NCBI GenBank assembly: GCA_020746835.1
Contig: JAGPNK010000014.1
Coordinates: forward strand, 620,001 to 684,000
DNA from: Stachybotrys elegans
Taxonomy: Eukaryota > Ascomycota > Sordariomycetes > Hypocreales > Stachybotryaceae
DNA length: 64,000 bases
Reading direction: 5' to 3'
The stretch's first letter is position 1, and each line of letters begins with the position of its first letter. Made by a program: the position numbers and the translations under genes. This document shows positions 48,529 through 59,529 of this stretch, piece by piece. The notes under the pieces are model-generated. The model was given only the letters and a program-made list of their open reading frames with translations. It was not told where the DNA came from and did no database searches.

Positions 48529-50308
48529 CTAGACCTTGGAGGCCGGCTGTTTGCCGTTGCCTCCCGCTCGGTATATGTCGTCATCGTCATCATACCCATC
48601 AGATTCTGACATGTCGTAGGGGTGCTTGGCGTTCGCTCCGGAACCACCAGCCGCGGGCGACTTGCCCTTGTCCGCCGACCCGAAGCCCGGATTGAATGGC
48701 TCGTATGCCAGACGGTCCTCGTGGTAGTCGCCGGATGGGAATCCGTCGCGAGACCGGTCTCTCTGCGGATCCTTGAAGGGGTCTGCGAAGGGGTCGTCGC
48801 CGTCATCTGCGCGAGGCGCCCTGCCTGCACTGGGGCCGGGCGGGGGGCCAGCAGGAGGCTCGTACGCTTCGTATGCGTCCACTTCCCGTCCTTTGCCCTT
48901 GTTGACTGGCTGCATGGTGCTGACAGGCGATATAGGGGTCACGAGGTCTGTGTCGTCGTTGTAACTGGATCTTCCGCCGTTCGTGGCGGAATCCTCTGCC
49001 TCGAGGCCCTCGAGCTGTTTTCGGGCGCTGAGGACGGCTCGCTGGTGCTGGTTCAGGGCGGTCTGCAGCTGCTCGTTGGTGTCGATGAGGCTCTCCATGG
49101 TGTCGTTGTCGGGTGCCGGGTTTTCGCACGTCATGTACCCTTGTATGCTGCGAGAGGCGCTCTGGCAGCGCTCGGCAAACTCCTTGATCAGCTCGTTGTC
49201 GAGGATCTCGGACGCGGGGGTGTTCATGACGACCTGCTCGAGCAGCTTGGCCGATGTCCGTGCCTCCTCCAAGCGGCTGGCCAGTTCTACGGGCTCGGGG
49301 AGTCGGTTCCCTTGATGCTGTCGGGCGAAGTAGTTTTGGCCGTGCGTGGGAGGCAGCATGTGCGATTGCATGGGCGGCGGCATATTCGGCGGGATATAGG
49401 GGATACGGCCCTTTGCAACTGTCAGTATGTCGGTGAGCGGCGGGATGATGGGGGTGGGCAACGCACTCCATTCTCTCGGGCGGACTTCTCCTTCTCTCTC
49501 TGCCACATGGCGACGAGTCCCTGCAGGTTCTTATCGTACGTCCTGTTGCGCTCGAAGTCTTCGAGGGTCTCGGCGAGGATCTGGCGCACGCTGGGGTCGC
49601 GCGAGTTTCGGAGGAGCGACTTTGTAGTCTCGACAAACTTCTGGTCGAGGTGGCGCGTAAAGGTAGGGCCCGGGTTGTCGGTGAGGATGCGGACAAGCAT
49701 GACGGCGTTGTACTGCCACGAAGGTCTCGAGGAGTAGTCCTTGGTCATGAACTTGCGGATGACGCGCGCGCACTCGCCGGCGGCTGAGGGCGACGACTCG
49801 GCTGCGTCTACGATGGGCGGGAGGAAGAGGACATCGTCACCCTAGGTTGGGAGTCAGCAGGTGATATGGGTGACGGGCCACTGGTGCAGATTTACCCTTT
49901 TTACCTTGTGGCTTCCGCCGGATTCACAAAAGGCTTTCTTGGGACACGGTCAGCGGGTTGCGTCATGCCTCGTGCGTCGGGGCGGCAGGATGCGGCTGAG
50001 AGTACGTACGACGTTGATGCGCGCCGTCTCCTCGGGCGTCTTGCCAATGGTAGGGGTGGACTCGGAGATGGGCGGTTCGCCGTGGTCGGAACCTGGAAGC
50101 AGAAACCATCAGCGACGGGAGGAAACAAGAACAGACATCGGCATGCTGCGTTTGTTTCGGAAGATGCGCGGTGACGACTGCAAGGGGTGCAGTAGCGCCG
50201 GGCGGATGAGCGGCGGCATCGGGGGGGTTGAAGGTTTCACGTACCTCCGCTTCTCTTGCTGATTTTGCCCAGCACTCGGCCGACGCTGAGCACCCTCATG
50301 GACTTCAT
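48529..50308 (-). CDS. LSB5: VHS/GAT-domain trafficking protein, LSB5-like
   Basis: Five exons on minus: 50308-50245, 50092-50010, 49937-49905, 49841-49467, 49410-48529, 478 residues (yeast Lsb5 about 354). Such proteins bind actin regulators, ubiquitin and Arf-type GTPases at endosomes and endocytic sites. Residues about 37-175 form a VHS/ENTH-type helical solenoid (DDVLFLPPIVDAAESSPSA, then IRKFMTKDY and SWQYNAVMLVRIL). Residues about 222-325 form a GAT-like three-helix bundle (ASRLEEARTSAKLLEQVV, LIKEFAERCQSASRSIQ, LQTALNQHQRAVLSARKQLE). The C-terminus is disordered and acidic, with DPFADPF motifs of the kind that bind adaptor appendages. Exon 3 is only 33 nt. The start MKSMRVLSVG was chosen as the first ATG of the exon 1 frame; MRVLSVG is an alternative. 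Together with ARPC4 it is a second actin/endocytosis gene in the window, but not adjacent. Confidence 0.85.
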
Positions 50309-53300
50309 GTCGAGGTATTGGTGCGCCGCACGACTCGAGGGGAGGTAGAGGTAAGGAGGCGGTGGGCGATTCGAGGAGGATGCGCGCGCGCACTGGGGGT
50401 CCGGGAGGGGGTTGGAGGGTGCGACGATATTATTAGGGGCGGGAGGGTGATGCCGAGCGGAAAGAAAAGATTCAGAGACGCTGCGATCGACGGACGAGAT
50501 AAGAGAAGTAGAAGAAGAAGAAAGCGGACAGGACAGGCAGCAGTCGACAAGCGGCGACAAGACGTGCGTGAGATTAAGCTGCTGGGCTGGGGGAGGGATG
50601 ACAGATCCCAGAATCTATTTCGGTACCCTTTTTACCTGGTGATCCGCCGTCGTTTGACTGTGTCGCCGCGGCGTTGCAGCGTCGCAACGTCGTCGCTACC
50701 GCCTTAGCCACCCGCTAGCAATGGCTGGCAATGGCTGGCAATGGGCCTTTGGCTGGAGCTTGCTAGGCGGTCGGATGGTCCCCAGGCAACAAGTCACGGG
50801 GGGATTGAGGGGGTTGATTGGGTGATTTGGGGATTCCAAGGTGGCGGTCGTGGGGTCCGGAAGGGTAAAAAAAGCAGCCTACAGGTAGGGTAGGTATCTC
50901 CCCATTGTGCACTTGTGGAGAGGTACAAAGTTCCAGGGTCCAGCAGCAAATCTCGCTCCATGAATCCCTCATGCGCATACCAATCTTGCACACTAGATAT
51001 ACCTTTTCATGCCCCATCTCGGGTCTTTCGTTTAGTAGTAGGATTTTGGTGTTTGTTTTTTGTTGTGGCCGCTACGTTGCATGGCTGACACTCATGACCT
51101 CGAGGCGGGGAGAGTACCTACAGCATGTACGTGGAGGCGTACGTAACTTGTGCCGCATGTGTAGGACGCGATCGGCCGTTATTGTCTCTCCGGGAATATG
51201 GGGTGACGAAGGTGGCGGTGCACGAGGTGATGGGAGCTCCATCGCGTCGGCCATTTCGCAAATGTGCGAGGGACCTCCAGGTGGGTTTTTGCTGTGCGCG
51301 TGCTACAACAGGTAAATGGGGAAGCCTGGGGCATTGGTGAATCAGAGCGTGAGCCAGCGATCTCTGGTGGAGTCCCCAAGCGTCCCCAAGCTTGGTGGCG
51401 GCTCCAGGGTCCATCACCCAGGAATTAGATGAGTGAAACCTGCCCTACATTCCGCATGATACCTGGTTGTCGTCGAGTCCTGTGCATTGTCTAAATGGCA
51501 TATGGATTGCAAGGCAAGATATCTGATCGATAAGTGAAACAGCCAGCCATTCTTCGTCCCATCCAAGCCCGTCGGCCCGGGAATAGGCGTTTTGTCGATC
51601 CGCCGATGCGTGGTTCCTGCACAGCCCTACATGTCGATTGGGTCCGTCCATGGTGGCCTTTATTTTTGCTGGGCAACCGCGCAAAGCATCCCCCAAGCTC
51701 TTTTGGGATCTGCCACAGCGCGCGCGCGGCATTACGTAGTCTGACCGCGTACGCGTGAGGCCGAGCACCAATGCCGTCCAACATGAAGAATGCAGAGCGC
51801 ATCGAAGGACGTTGGGCAGAAGGTAGCTGTGCCATGACTCGTGGATGAGGTTCGGCTCCGACATTACGTAGTAGCTATGATCAGATGTCGCTTGAATATG
51901 CCACGCTTCTTTCCAAACGTCTTGTTTGCGTCGGGCTGGTCGTAATTTTAAAGCTGGTAGCGAGGCGCTAGTGGGCGGTTGGCTGCCGGACGCTACTACT
52001 TAGGCAGTATTTTACTTTGCTGGTGGTCAAGATGGATGGATGGATGATTCGTCATGTGAATGTTTGATTGGCATGCCGCTTTCGCGAGCAAACATAAGAG
52101 CAAACTCAGGCTAGCGATCTTGGCTGGCAAACACCTCAAAATACGTGGGATGGAAATCGCCTTTCCTCTGACGGAGGTACAGTAGGAGGTACCGAATCTG
52201 GTTGGTGGCTCGTCCCCCACCCTTCCAATAAAACACCTGCTATTTTCCACCACACACATCCTATCACAGCACATCCCGATATCTCCTCCCGCCCAGGGCT
52301 TGTGATAACGACAGACGCAGCATATTCACATTTATCCCCCCCAAATGCCACCCTACCAAGAAGCGCTGAGCGGCCGGGCCCTGCCCTGGCACGGACTCGC
52401 GTCCCAGCAAGATCCGATTGCAGGGAGGGGGATGTGATGACAGCAAAGCAGGAGCAAAGCAAAAAAAGCGGCCCAAGAGGAGAGAAAAAAAGAAACAAAA
52501 GCAATGCCGTGGGCCTCGGGCGCCTCGAATCACAGCCCTGTCGACCCATTGCCCGGTGTCAGCTTGCCTTCTCACCCATAATGGACTGGCGGATCAGCGG
52601 TCTGCAGCCTGCCGCCCAGCCTAGGGGGGATCTCGCCCGCACACGCCTGTCATTTTGCCCCATGCAGCGCGTCCAGCCGCAGAGATGCCCTCGTCTTCGC
52701 CGTGGTACTGTGCGCACAAGCCAGGTCTTCTTCCCCCCCCCGTCTGTCTCCCTCGACAATCGGAAACGGGCGTCGCCCAATTGGCACCGGGCTGACGGTG
52801 GATGCACAGACGGGTAGATGCGTTGTGACCCGAGCTCCTTCAAATCAAGGCAGAGGTACTGCTGTTGGTGCACTCGGCTTTTCTTCTTTCCCGTCCTGTC
52901 GTGAGTGTTGGCCCTCTGTGCCGTGTCCCATCCATGCATGCATTATGCAGGTTTGCTCGCCGTAGGCAAGGTCACAATCTCCTCAATCAGGTAAGGCCTG
53001 CAGCTTCCTGCTTCTCGCTCTTCTCCCGTGACTTGGCCTTGTCGCGTTTCCTCCCTTGTATTTGCTTTTCTTTTGCTTCCCTCTCTCCCGTCTATGCCAA
53101 TTTAGCCTTTACCGCTGCCGCGTCCAAAGCTGAATGGACGGACCAGCGAGCTGGGTGTTGCTCTCTGTCTGTGTGTCTCTCTGCCAGCCACTGACCCACG
53201 GCCCTCAGTCGATGCCTCCCACCCTCCCCCCTCCCTCTCTCGCTCTCTTTGCTCTCGACACATAAATCCCTTCTCTTTCCCTCTCCATCCTTCTTGTCTC

Positions 53301-53373
53301 CTCATCATCTCTCAAACCTCTCACACCAACCCCGTTCTTTTCTACCTTTGGCCCCTCTTCTCGCTTATCGATC
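50309..53373. other. 3.1-kb divergent intergenic region
   Basis: It lies between the LSB5-like start (minus) and the unknown 230-residue gene (plus). No coding region is recognised. The 250 bp before 53374 are strongly CT-rich on plus, as a leader would be. A G-rich stretch and a triple TGGCAATGGC repeat lie near 50710-50745, and poly-A/poly-G patches near 52440-52500. The region is long enough for regulatory elements or an unannotated non-coding gene. Confidence 0.5.
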
Positions 53374-54179
53374 ATGCGTATTCCCCAGGTCCTCAACAGG
53401 AATGGTCACCCGACCGAGGAGGACAAAGTATGGCTGGATCTTGCCCAGAACGGCTTTCACTATCACAATGATCCCATCTCGGGGATCCGTATTGATAGGC
53501 TGGTCCAGACACAGACTCCTCTAACCTCCATCAATGGCCTCAGGTTCTTCAACTCGCAGCTCCTGCACAATCACGTACGTGCTCTCCTGGCACCTCGACA
53601 AGACTCTGCATGCTGATACTGTAAAGGAACTGCGTCCCATCCTCTTGACCCTCTTCGAGAGGTTCGGGCTGCTGCTCTACCGCTCCCATGCCGCGGACGA
53701 TGCAGACTACTGCTACAAGACCAGCGCTAGGCACGCGGAGCAGGATGGCGTCATTGTCCACCTCATCTCCAGCAACGCCAAGGTCTCCTTCTGGAACGCC
53801 TCGCACCGCCTTCCCTTGACCTATGAGAGGAGCGACAAGAACCTGTGGCACGTGCCGCGCAGTGTCCTCGAAGCCGAAGGCTTGACCCGCACCGACCTGA
53901 CCTTCAAGCAGGGCGGATTGTGAGTGACCCCGAAGACCTGTATCGCCAGAGGCTATTTCTAACACAGCTGGCCGTCGCAGTATCATCACGGACCCGCGAA
54001 CCTGCTTCAACATCCAGGAGGGCTTCGTCATCACCATAGCGCTTGGGGAGCGACCGCTCCTCGAGAGGTTCGGTCGCGTCGATGTTGTCTGGAACCCCGA
54101 GGTCGAGAGGATGATCCAGTCCATGGAGTCGAACAGATTTACCATGAACGTCCGCTACGTCACCGAGATTAGAGAATAG
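53374..54179 (+). CDS. Unknown 230-residue protein
   Basis: Three exons: 53374-53574, 53627-53919, 53981-54179. Introns are 52 and 61 nt with GTACGT and GTGAGT donors and a CTGAT branch-like site in the first; both junctions keep the frame. I do not recognise the family. The sequence is well ordered and mixed alpha/beta in character, with no signal peptide or membrane helix, and ends in VRYVTEIRE. Notable segments are GFHYHNDPISGIRIDR, LRPILLTLFERFG, a repeatedly acidic AADDADYCYK, VIVHLISSNAKVSFWNASHRLP and ITDPRTCFNIQEGFVITIAL. The consistent splice structure and CT-rich leader make it a real gene. Probably cytosolic. No function can be given. Confidence 0.7.
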
Positions 54180-55953
54180 GTGCCGCTGTTGCTGCTGCTG
54201 CTGCTGATGTTGCTGCTCTCGGGCGCGCAGTGTGTCAGGACTTAGCAAATGGGCTTGACCAGTTCTGGGAGTTGGGAAACGGGATATAAAACTTGGACAT
54301 GCGCAGGTTACGACCACAGGGGTCTTTGGATATCGGGAATTGTAAACGAAAGCCTTTTTCTACTATCGTGCGCGTGCTGTGAACCGTTCCCGCCATCGTC
54401 CCTTCTGTCCTCTCCGTAAAGGATTGTTTCCCTCGTCTGTCCCAACGGCCAACATCAAACGTCTGGCCCCCTGCGAACTGTGGGAAACCTGCCTGCAGCA
54501 GAGCAAGGGAAGGGAAGTAGGAAAGTGGGTAATGTCGCTACCCTGCCATCTCCACCTCCCGAGACGGGGAGTATTGCCGGGGGACGTTTGACAAGACAAA
54601 CACCAGTGGGTCGATCGTGGCCTTACTCGACCCTTCTTCTTGACGCGAGGGCGATGATGATTTGTACCGCAGCCTTTTCTTGACAGGAGAACTCGCAAAC
54701 TCACCAAGTTACGAAGCGGAGGTGTGGTTGCTCCTGGACGAAGAATGGGCCACGAAATGTAGCAAGAACAAGTAGTGCGAGGAGTATAGAGGAGGAGGTT
54801 CTTGTCGCCGATGGTCTACGTTGCTGGTTGATCTTGACCTTGTTTGGCGGCGAAGGTTCCCGAGAGGGGGCTGGATTACGACGTTGTTGATCCCAGACTC
54901 CCAAGGATGCCTTCATGGTACTCAAAATAACCGGCAATCCTCACATGTGGCCAAACGAAAGAGTTAGTGATGATCGCTGTTTGCGAAAGTCGACTACCTA
55001 TGCATCTACGCAAGGTGCTGAAGTTGTCGCGATAATTTCATATCTCAATACCGGGTAGGCCGCAATCGCCAGATTGGGAACTGGACTTTGCCCAGCGCGG
55101 CCATCCGCCACGCCACCGACCCGTTTCGGAAAGAGCAGGTAATGCCGACTCTCCAAGCCGTTTGCGCTTTGCCCAGGTTGCCGGGCGCAGGTCAGAATAT
55201 GCACGTACCAGGTATTGGTCAACAACACCGCACAGGCATCGTCATGTCTCGGACGCTCGCATCGCTCGCATCGCTCCGGCGATTGTCCAGGCTGGGGGAT
55301 GAAGAAAGAGTCGACTGGGCAGACTGACGCACACAGGTGTCTCAAGGGCTGCCGGGCGGCTCCCCGTTGGCCCTGAGAACGTCCGGCCAGCGCGTCGGTC
55401 GCTGCTGTTCCTACCGCAAGCATCCCTCGTTGTATCTCGCCCTCCCTTGGAGAGCCACGAGATGGCGGTTTCTGTGGCAGAGTTACGGGATCATGACTTC
55501 AGAGACATTCTTCCTCCCCCAGCTGAAGTGCGAGGGCAGAGTCATGTCTCACCCTTTCCCCCCCTCTCTCCATTCTGCAAGCAGGTAAGAGCTGCAGTTG
55601 TCTCGGTGTAAGGCACTTGGTATTCTCTATTGACCGTTTCCGATGGCAACCCAAAACATGCCGCACATGCCGCATCGAGAACATTGACGGCAATGTGCAT
55701 TGTCTATGATGCTCGATTTGATTCAATTTCATGTCTCATCATTGGGATAAATATCCTCGTCCTCCCCCCTTCATCCTGCCATTCTTCTCCTCCATCATCA
55801 GCACATTCGCTCCAACACTCAACACATTCGCTCATCTCTCTTCCACATTCGCTAAATCCACATTCGCTTTCTGTCTTCTCGACAACCACTATCGCTTCAA
55901 ACTTCACTATCAAATTCCCATCATCACCACCACCACCACCGCCACCCATCAAA
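54180..55953. other. Gap with (CTG)n in the 3' UTR and promoter of the first hydrophobin-like gene
   Basis: Just after the stop at 54179 there is a (CTG)n-type run to about 54215, probably in the 3' UTR. Towards the right, 55760-55950 is C/T/A-rich with CACATTCGCT repeated three or four times (about 55800-55870) and a (CCA)n run before the ATG. A GATAAATATCC word near 55747 could be a TATA element. No gene seen. Confidence 0.5.
55800..55870 (+). repeat. Imperfect CACATTCGCT-type repeat in hydrophobin-like promoter or leader
   Basis: CACATTCGCT occurs at about 55801, 55831, 55850 and 55860, with small changes, 85-150 bp before the start codon. It could be a duplicated leader element or a regulator binding site. 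No further evidence. Confidence 0.6.
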
Positions 55954-56647
55954 ATGCACGCCTTCACCGCCATCTTCCAGGGCCTCGTCCTCGCTCAGGC
56001 TGTCATGGCCACTCCTGTCGCCGACGCTGTCACCGACAACAAGGCCCTCGACGCCCGTGATCCCATGTTTGGCAACGCTCAGCCCAACCTCTGGGAGGGT
56101 ACGTCCCATCACCTGCCATGGCCTCCGAATACCATCAGCTAACTCGCTCTTCTTCCTCACAGACACCGGCGCCACCAACTTCGCCCCCATCATCGACGAT
56201 GAGTACGCCGGCTACGCTCCTGACATCGCCGAGTACAAGCCCGATCTCGGCGGCTACAAGGGCGACCTCGACTACAAGGCCGACACCAACTACAAGGGCT
56301 GCAAGGGCGGCTACAACAACCAGGTCAACGAGTGCAGTGCTGGAAACCCCTTCTGCTGCAGCCCCGACGGCAAGGGCGGTACGTCGAACCACTTCCTTGC
56401 TCTCTTCTTCTCCGCGGCGACTCCTGGCTAACTCTAATAACCCACAGGAAACTTCTGCACCATCTCTGATTCTTGCGATCAGACCATCATCTGCTGCAGC
56501 AACTTCAATGGCGTGAGTGATTTTCCTCCCTTGTGAATTCTAGCCTTTTCCTCGAGCTGACTTTGCTTCTAGTACCAACTCTGCATCGGAGACCTCGACT
56601 TCACCATCCCCGTCACCATCAATGTCAACTTCAAGAACGATGACTAA
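55954..56647 (+). CDS. Secreted hydrophobin-like eight-cysteine protein with Tyr-Asp-rich spacer
   Basis: Four exons: 55954-56098, 56163-56378, 56448-56512, 56573-56647, 166 residues. Residues 1 to about 19 are a signal peptide (AIFQGLVLAQAVMA). Residues 62-94 are acidic and Tyr-rich, with repeated YK-(PAG)-D units (EYKPDLGGYKGDLDYKAD). The C-terminal half has cysteines 106, 113-114, 124, 130, 136-137 and 146, i.e. C-X6-CC-X9-C-X5-C-X5-CC-X8-C, plus an extra Cys95. The order single, double, single, single, double, single is that of hydrophobins, which coat spores and hyphae. The loops after the first CC pair are much shorter than in class I or II, so it is not a standard member. The second hydrophobin-like gene lies 1.8 kb downstream in the same direction. 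Confidence 0.8.
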
Positions 56648-56751
56648 GATGGTGGCAAGTGGCATCATGCCACGGCTATGCGCCGTGTCTACATCCCATT
56701 TTCCTTGATAACAGTCATATATTAGAGAATAGAGAGTAGAATCTTAGACTT

Positions 56752-56780
56752 TGGATTTAGATTTAGATTTAGATTTAGAT
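56752..56780. repeat. (GATTTA)n short tandem repeat
   Basis: Four to five copies of GATTTA downstream of the first hydrophobin-like gene, probably in its 3' flank. Confidence 0.9.
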
Positions 56781-58315
56781 CAAGAAAAAAATTTCCTTTT
56801 CCTCCGCATCACCACCGCCGAACGCCTCGGTCCTAAGTCGCACTATCGCCGAACGTTGTGCTATGAATATCATCAGCCGGAGATGCTCTCCACCTTGTTA
56901 TTCATCACGAACTCAAGTGTCACACCCCATTCAAATATCATGATCCTAGCCACTACGTCCCCGAGCTTAACCGTTTTATTCATGTGGTGGTGTTGTTGGG
57001 AAATACGCAGCCTTGTCACGGAGGAATGCGACTGAGTTCAATAGTGTCTATCAACCCCATCATGCCCTTTTCGGACACCCCCCAACACCCAGGCTAGACT
57101 GAAAGGATGAACGTAACATAAACCGAGAAGGGCTAGAGCTCTTCTTTGTAAGTAGGTGCTGTGGCTGAAACTGAGTCTGAGGAAAGGGGTGTGCGTGATG
57201 GTGGAGGAGAAGCCGTGGCTGAACACGAACTAAAGGTCTCCGAGCATTCCAGTCCCTTCAGGACACCGAAGATCGGGCAGCCAAGCGAATATTGATGGCA
57301 GCAAGGTTTCTTCGGACTCTCTAGGCGCTTCCCTTTCGGGTCCCCGTTGCCACCAAAGGCCTGAAAGACCGCAGCCATTGGATCAGCCCGTGCCAGGCCC
57401 TCAGGCCTAGATCCACAACACGAAGCCTCATCAGGGAGTGCTCGCCGTACTGTGTGATAGGCCCAAGCCCATGTGGTTCCTTCTAGAGGGTCTCCATATG
57501 ACCGTATGAGGCCAGGCCGCTATGATTTCATGTAACGGCTAACCTGATCAGATGGCGCTCAGCTTCACGATCCGTAACCACGCCCCCTCCACCCTCCCGT
57601 CCGTCCCAACAGGAAGGTTCTCGTCGACGCCTGATCCAGTACGTGTAAGCCCGACTAACAGAAAAAGGAGCCTAGTGCGTGACGATATGAAAGCTATGCT
57701 CAAGTCAGCTCCTGGATAGTCTGGTGCGATATAGAGACTAGAAGAGGTACACACAGGAACACGGGTGACCCCCAGGTTCTTTGCACGACGGACCGAGGAT
57801 TCGGACTCTCGGCATGATTCCTCTTGGAGGGTATTTTGAGTTCAGTGATTTGGCTTCGGCTGGCCTGTCTGAGGGGCCCAGCCCATGTTGGTTCAGCTGT
57901 AAAACTTTCCCTGTAGAGGAAGGGCTAGATGGTAGCCTCTTCGCAGACTCCGCAGACCATCATGCAGCTGCATGGGAATCACTTTGGATTCCCAATCTAC
58001 CGGGTTCGAGGCGGTAAGGATGTCGATAGTATGTGGTCTGGACCAAGTTCTTCGTCGTGTTTATGTGATTCCGGGACGACCTGGGCTCAGGCACTGCTCA
58101 GCTCTGTCCGAAAGCAGTCTGGAGATGGCTCTAGTCAGCGGGAGATGTACAGGACAGAGGTGGAGTGAGATCTCGGTGTCTTGCAAATCCGTGGCTTTGA
58201 GGGAGCTGGTCTCGACTCTCTAAGTTTGCGTCGTCTCAAGTGTGACGACCAAGCGAAGCATCACACAAGGGCAAACGACCAAGACAGAACTGAGGTTATA
58301 CGCTGTCGAAAATGT

Positions 58316-58322
58316 ATAAAAG
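58316..58322 (+). promoter_or_regulatory. TATA box of the second hydrophobin-like gene
   Basis: TATAAAA about 118 bp before the ATG at 58434, followed by a CT-rich and then CAAC/CACC-rich leader. The spacing fits a strongly expressed fungal gene. Read from sequence; function inferred. Confidence 0.65.
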
Positions 58323-58433
58323 GATGCTTTGATCCTGGTCCAAGTGGTTTTCTTTTCCTCACTCCCATCCCCATCCAACAATCACAACACCAACGACAAC
58401 CATCCTTCCACCCAACCTCTCAACACCACCAAT

Positions 58434-58857
58434 ATGCAGTTCACCACCATCCTTGCTCTTGCTCTCGCCACCGCCGGCGCCATTGCCAATCCCGTCGCCG
58501 AGCCCGGCTACCGAAAGAAGCGCCCTTCCCGTCCCGTCAACGTCGCCGTCCAAGCCTTCCAATGTGACAATAACGCCATGCCCATGTGCTGCTCCTCCGC
58601 CCAGAACAAGGGCGACACTGGGAATACTCGCTGCGACATCTGGGCCGCCGGCTGCAACGGTATCTCCATCTGCTGCCCGGTCATCAACCAGCAAGCTGTA
58701 AGTACACCACCGAATATCTTTCCCACCCGATTCCAATTGCATGGCTAACCCGAATTCTTAGAATACCGCGACCGCCAACTGCCAGGGCATTGGCCCAGTC
58801 ACCGTTGTCGTGACGGAGAAGGGCAAGGGCAAGGGCAAGGGCAAGAAGACCCCCTAA
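58434..58857 (+). CDS. Secreted hydrophobin-like eight-cysteine protein with Gly-Lys tail
   Basis: Two exons: 58434-58697 and 58762-58857, 119 residues. Residues 1-18 are a signal peptide (FTTILALALATAGAIA). A dibasic RKKR at 27-30 may be a Kex2 cleavage site, giving a mature chain from about residue 31. Cysteines 44, 52-53, 67, 74, 80-81 and 95 give C-X7-CC-X13-C-X6-C-X5-CC-X13-C. The order and the X5-CC element match class I hydrophobins, but the X13 and X6 loops are shorter than usual, so it is an atypical member. The C-terminus ends in an alternating Gly-Lys run (EKGKGKGKGKKTP), unusual for these surface proteins and perhaps a wall-binding basic tail. It shares cysteine order and orientation with the gene upstream, which suggests an old tandem duplication followed by divergence. 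Confidence 0.82.
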
Positions 58858-59529
58858 GCTTCTTATATGGAGTTGGAATCGACCAAAGTCTCTTGTCAGG
58901 GGCTCGGGATTCCATGGTCGAGTCTCTTGGTCTCAAAATCGGTGGTGGGAGAAAAGCGGACCAGATTGGACACTTCTTATTCGACTTGGGGAAGAGTTTA
59001 GCTCTCGGGCTAGCTCTGATACCAGCCGCCTTATTTCCTATTCTTTTTGATTTACCCGGGTAATAGTTTAGTCAGTGTTTTACAACCCTCAATCCAACCG
59101 GTTAACCAAACTTGGATCTCTTCTCGTCTGTGATCTGTTGCCGAGGCTATCTATTATTCTTTAACAGTTCTCTAGCGCTGGCGCTGAAGAGAAATAAGGC
59201 TTTAAATCCAATCTTTCCGACTTTCAACTATTCAACTTTTCTTAGCTGAAGAGACTGGCAAGCTTGAAATTAGCCTGGCTGAATATGAATTACAAAGTCC
59301 AACAGGACGTGATAGTTGTTGGGCTCTTGAGAATTTACTATGTCAGTTGCGATAGTCGGGCGAGCTAACAAGAGACTAAAAAGGTAAACTTTAAATGGAG
59401 ACATGAATGGATTTCAACTGCATACTAGTGCGAGGAAACAGAAACAGAAACAGAAACAGCAACTAGACTAGACCAGACCAAAGCAGACCAAAACTCTAGC
59501 GTTAATGTGTAGATACATGGTGCAGCGTC
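58858..59529. other. Convergent gap
   Basis: 672 bp between the second hydrophobin-like gene (plus) and the F-box gene (minus). AT-rich around 59030-59400, with a (GAAACA)n run at 59436-59459. No gene seen. Confidence 0.5.

Larger units (their letters stand above)
56648..58433. other. Gap between the two hydrophobin-like genes
   Basis: 1.8 kb. It begins with the 3' UTR of the first gene, including a (GATTTA)n run at 56752-56780. A short minus-strand ORF at 57133-57378 has several cysteines but no hydrophobin spacing. A TATA-like element is annotated at 58316. No gene accepted. Confidence 0.5.

Noticed and set aside
48622..49737. 371-codon plus-strand ORF opposite the VHS/GAT gene
   Set aside because: Antisense shadow of a coding exon; the minus strand carries the conserved VHS/GAT protein with consistent splice sites.
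57133..57378. Cysteine-containing minus-strand ORF between the hydrophobin-like genes
   Set aside because: Only one CC pair and no signal peptide or hydrophobin spacing; probably not a third copy.
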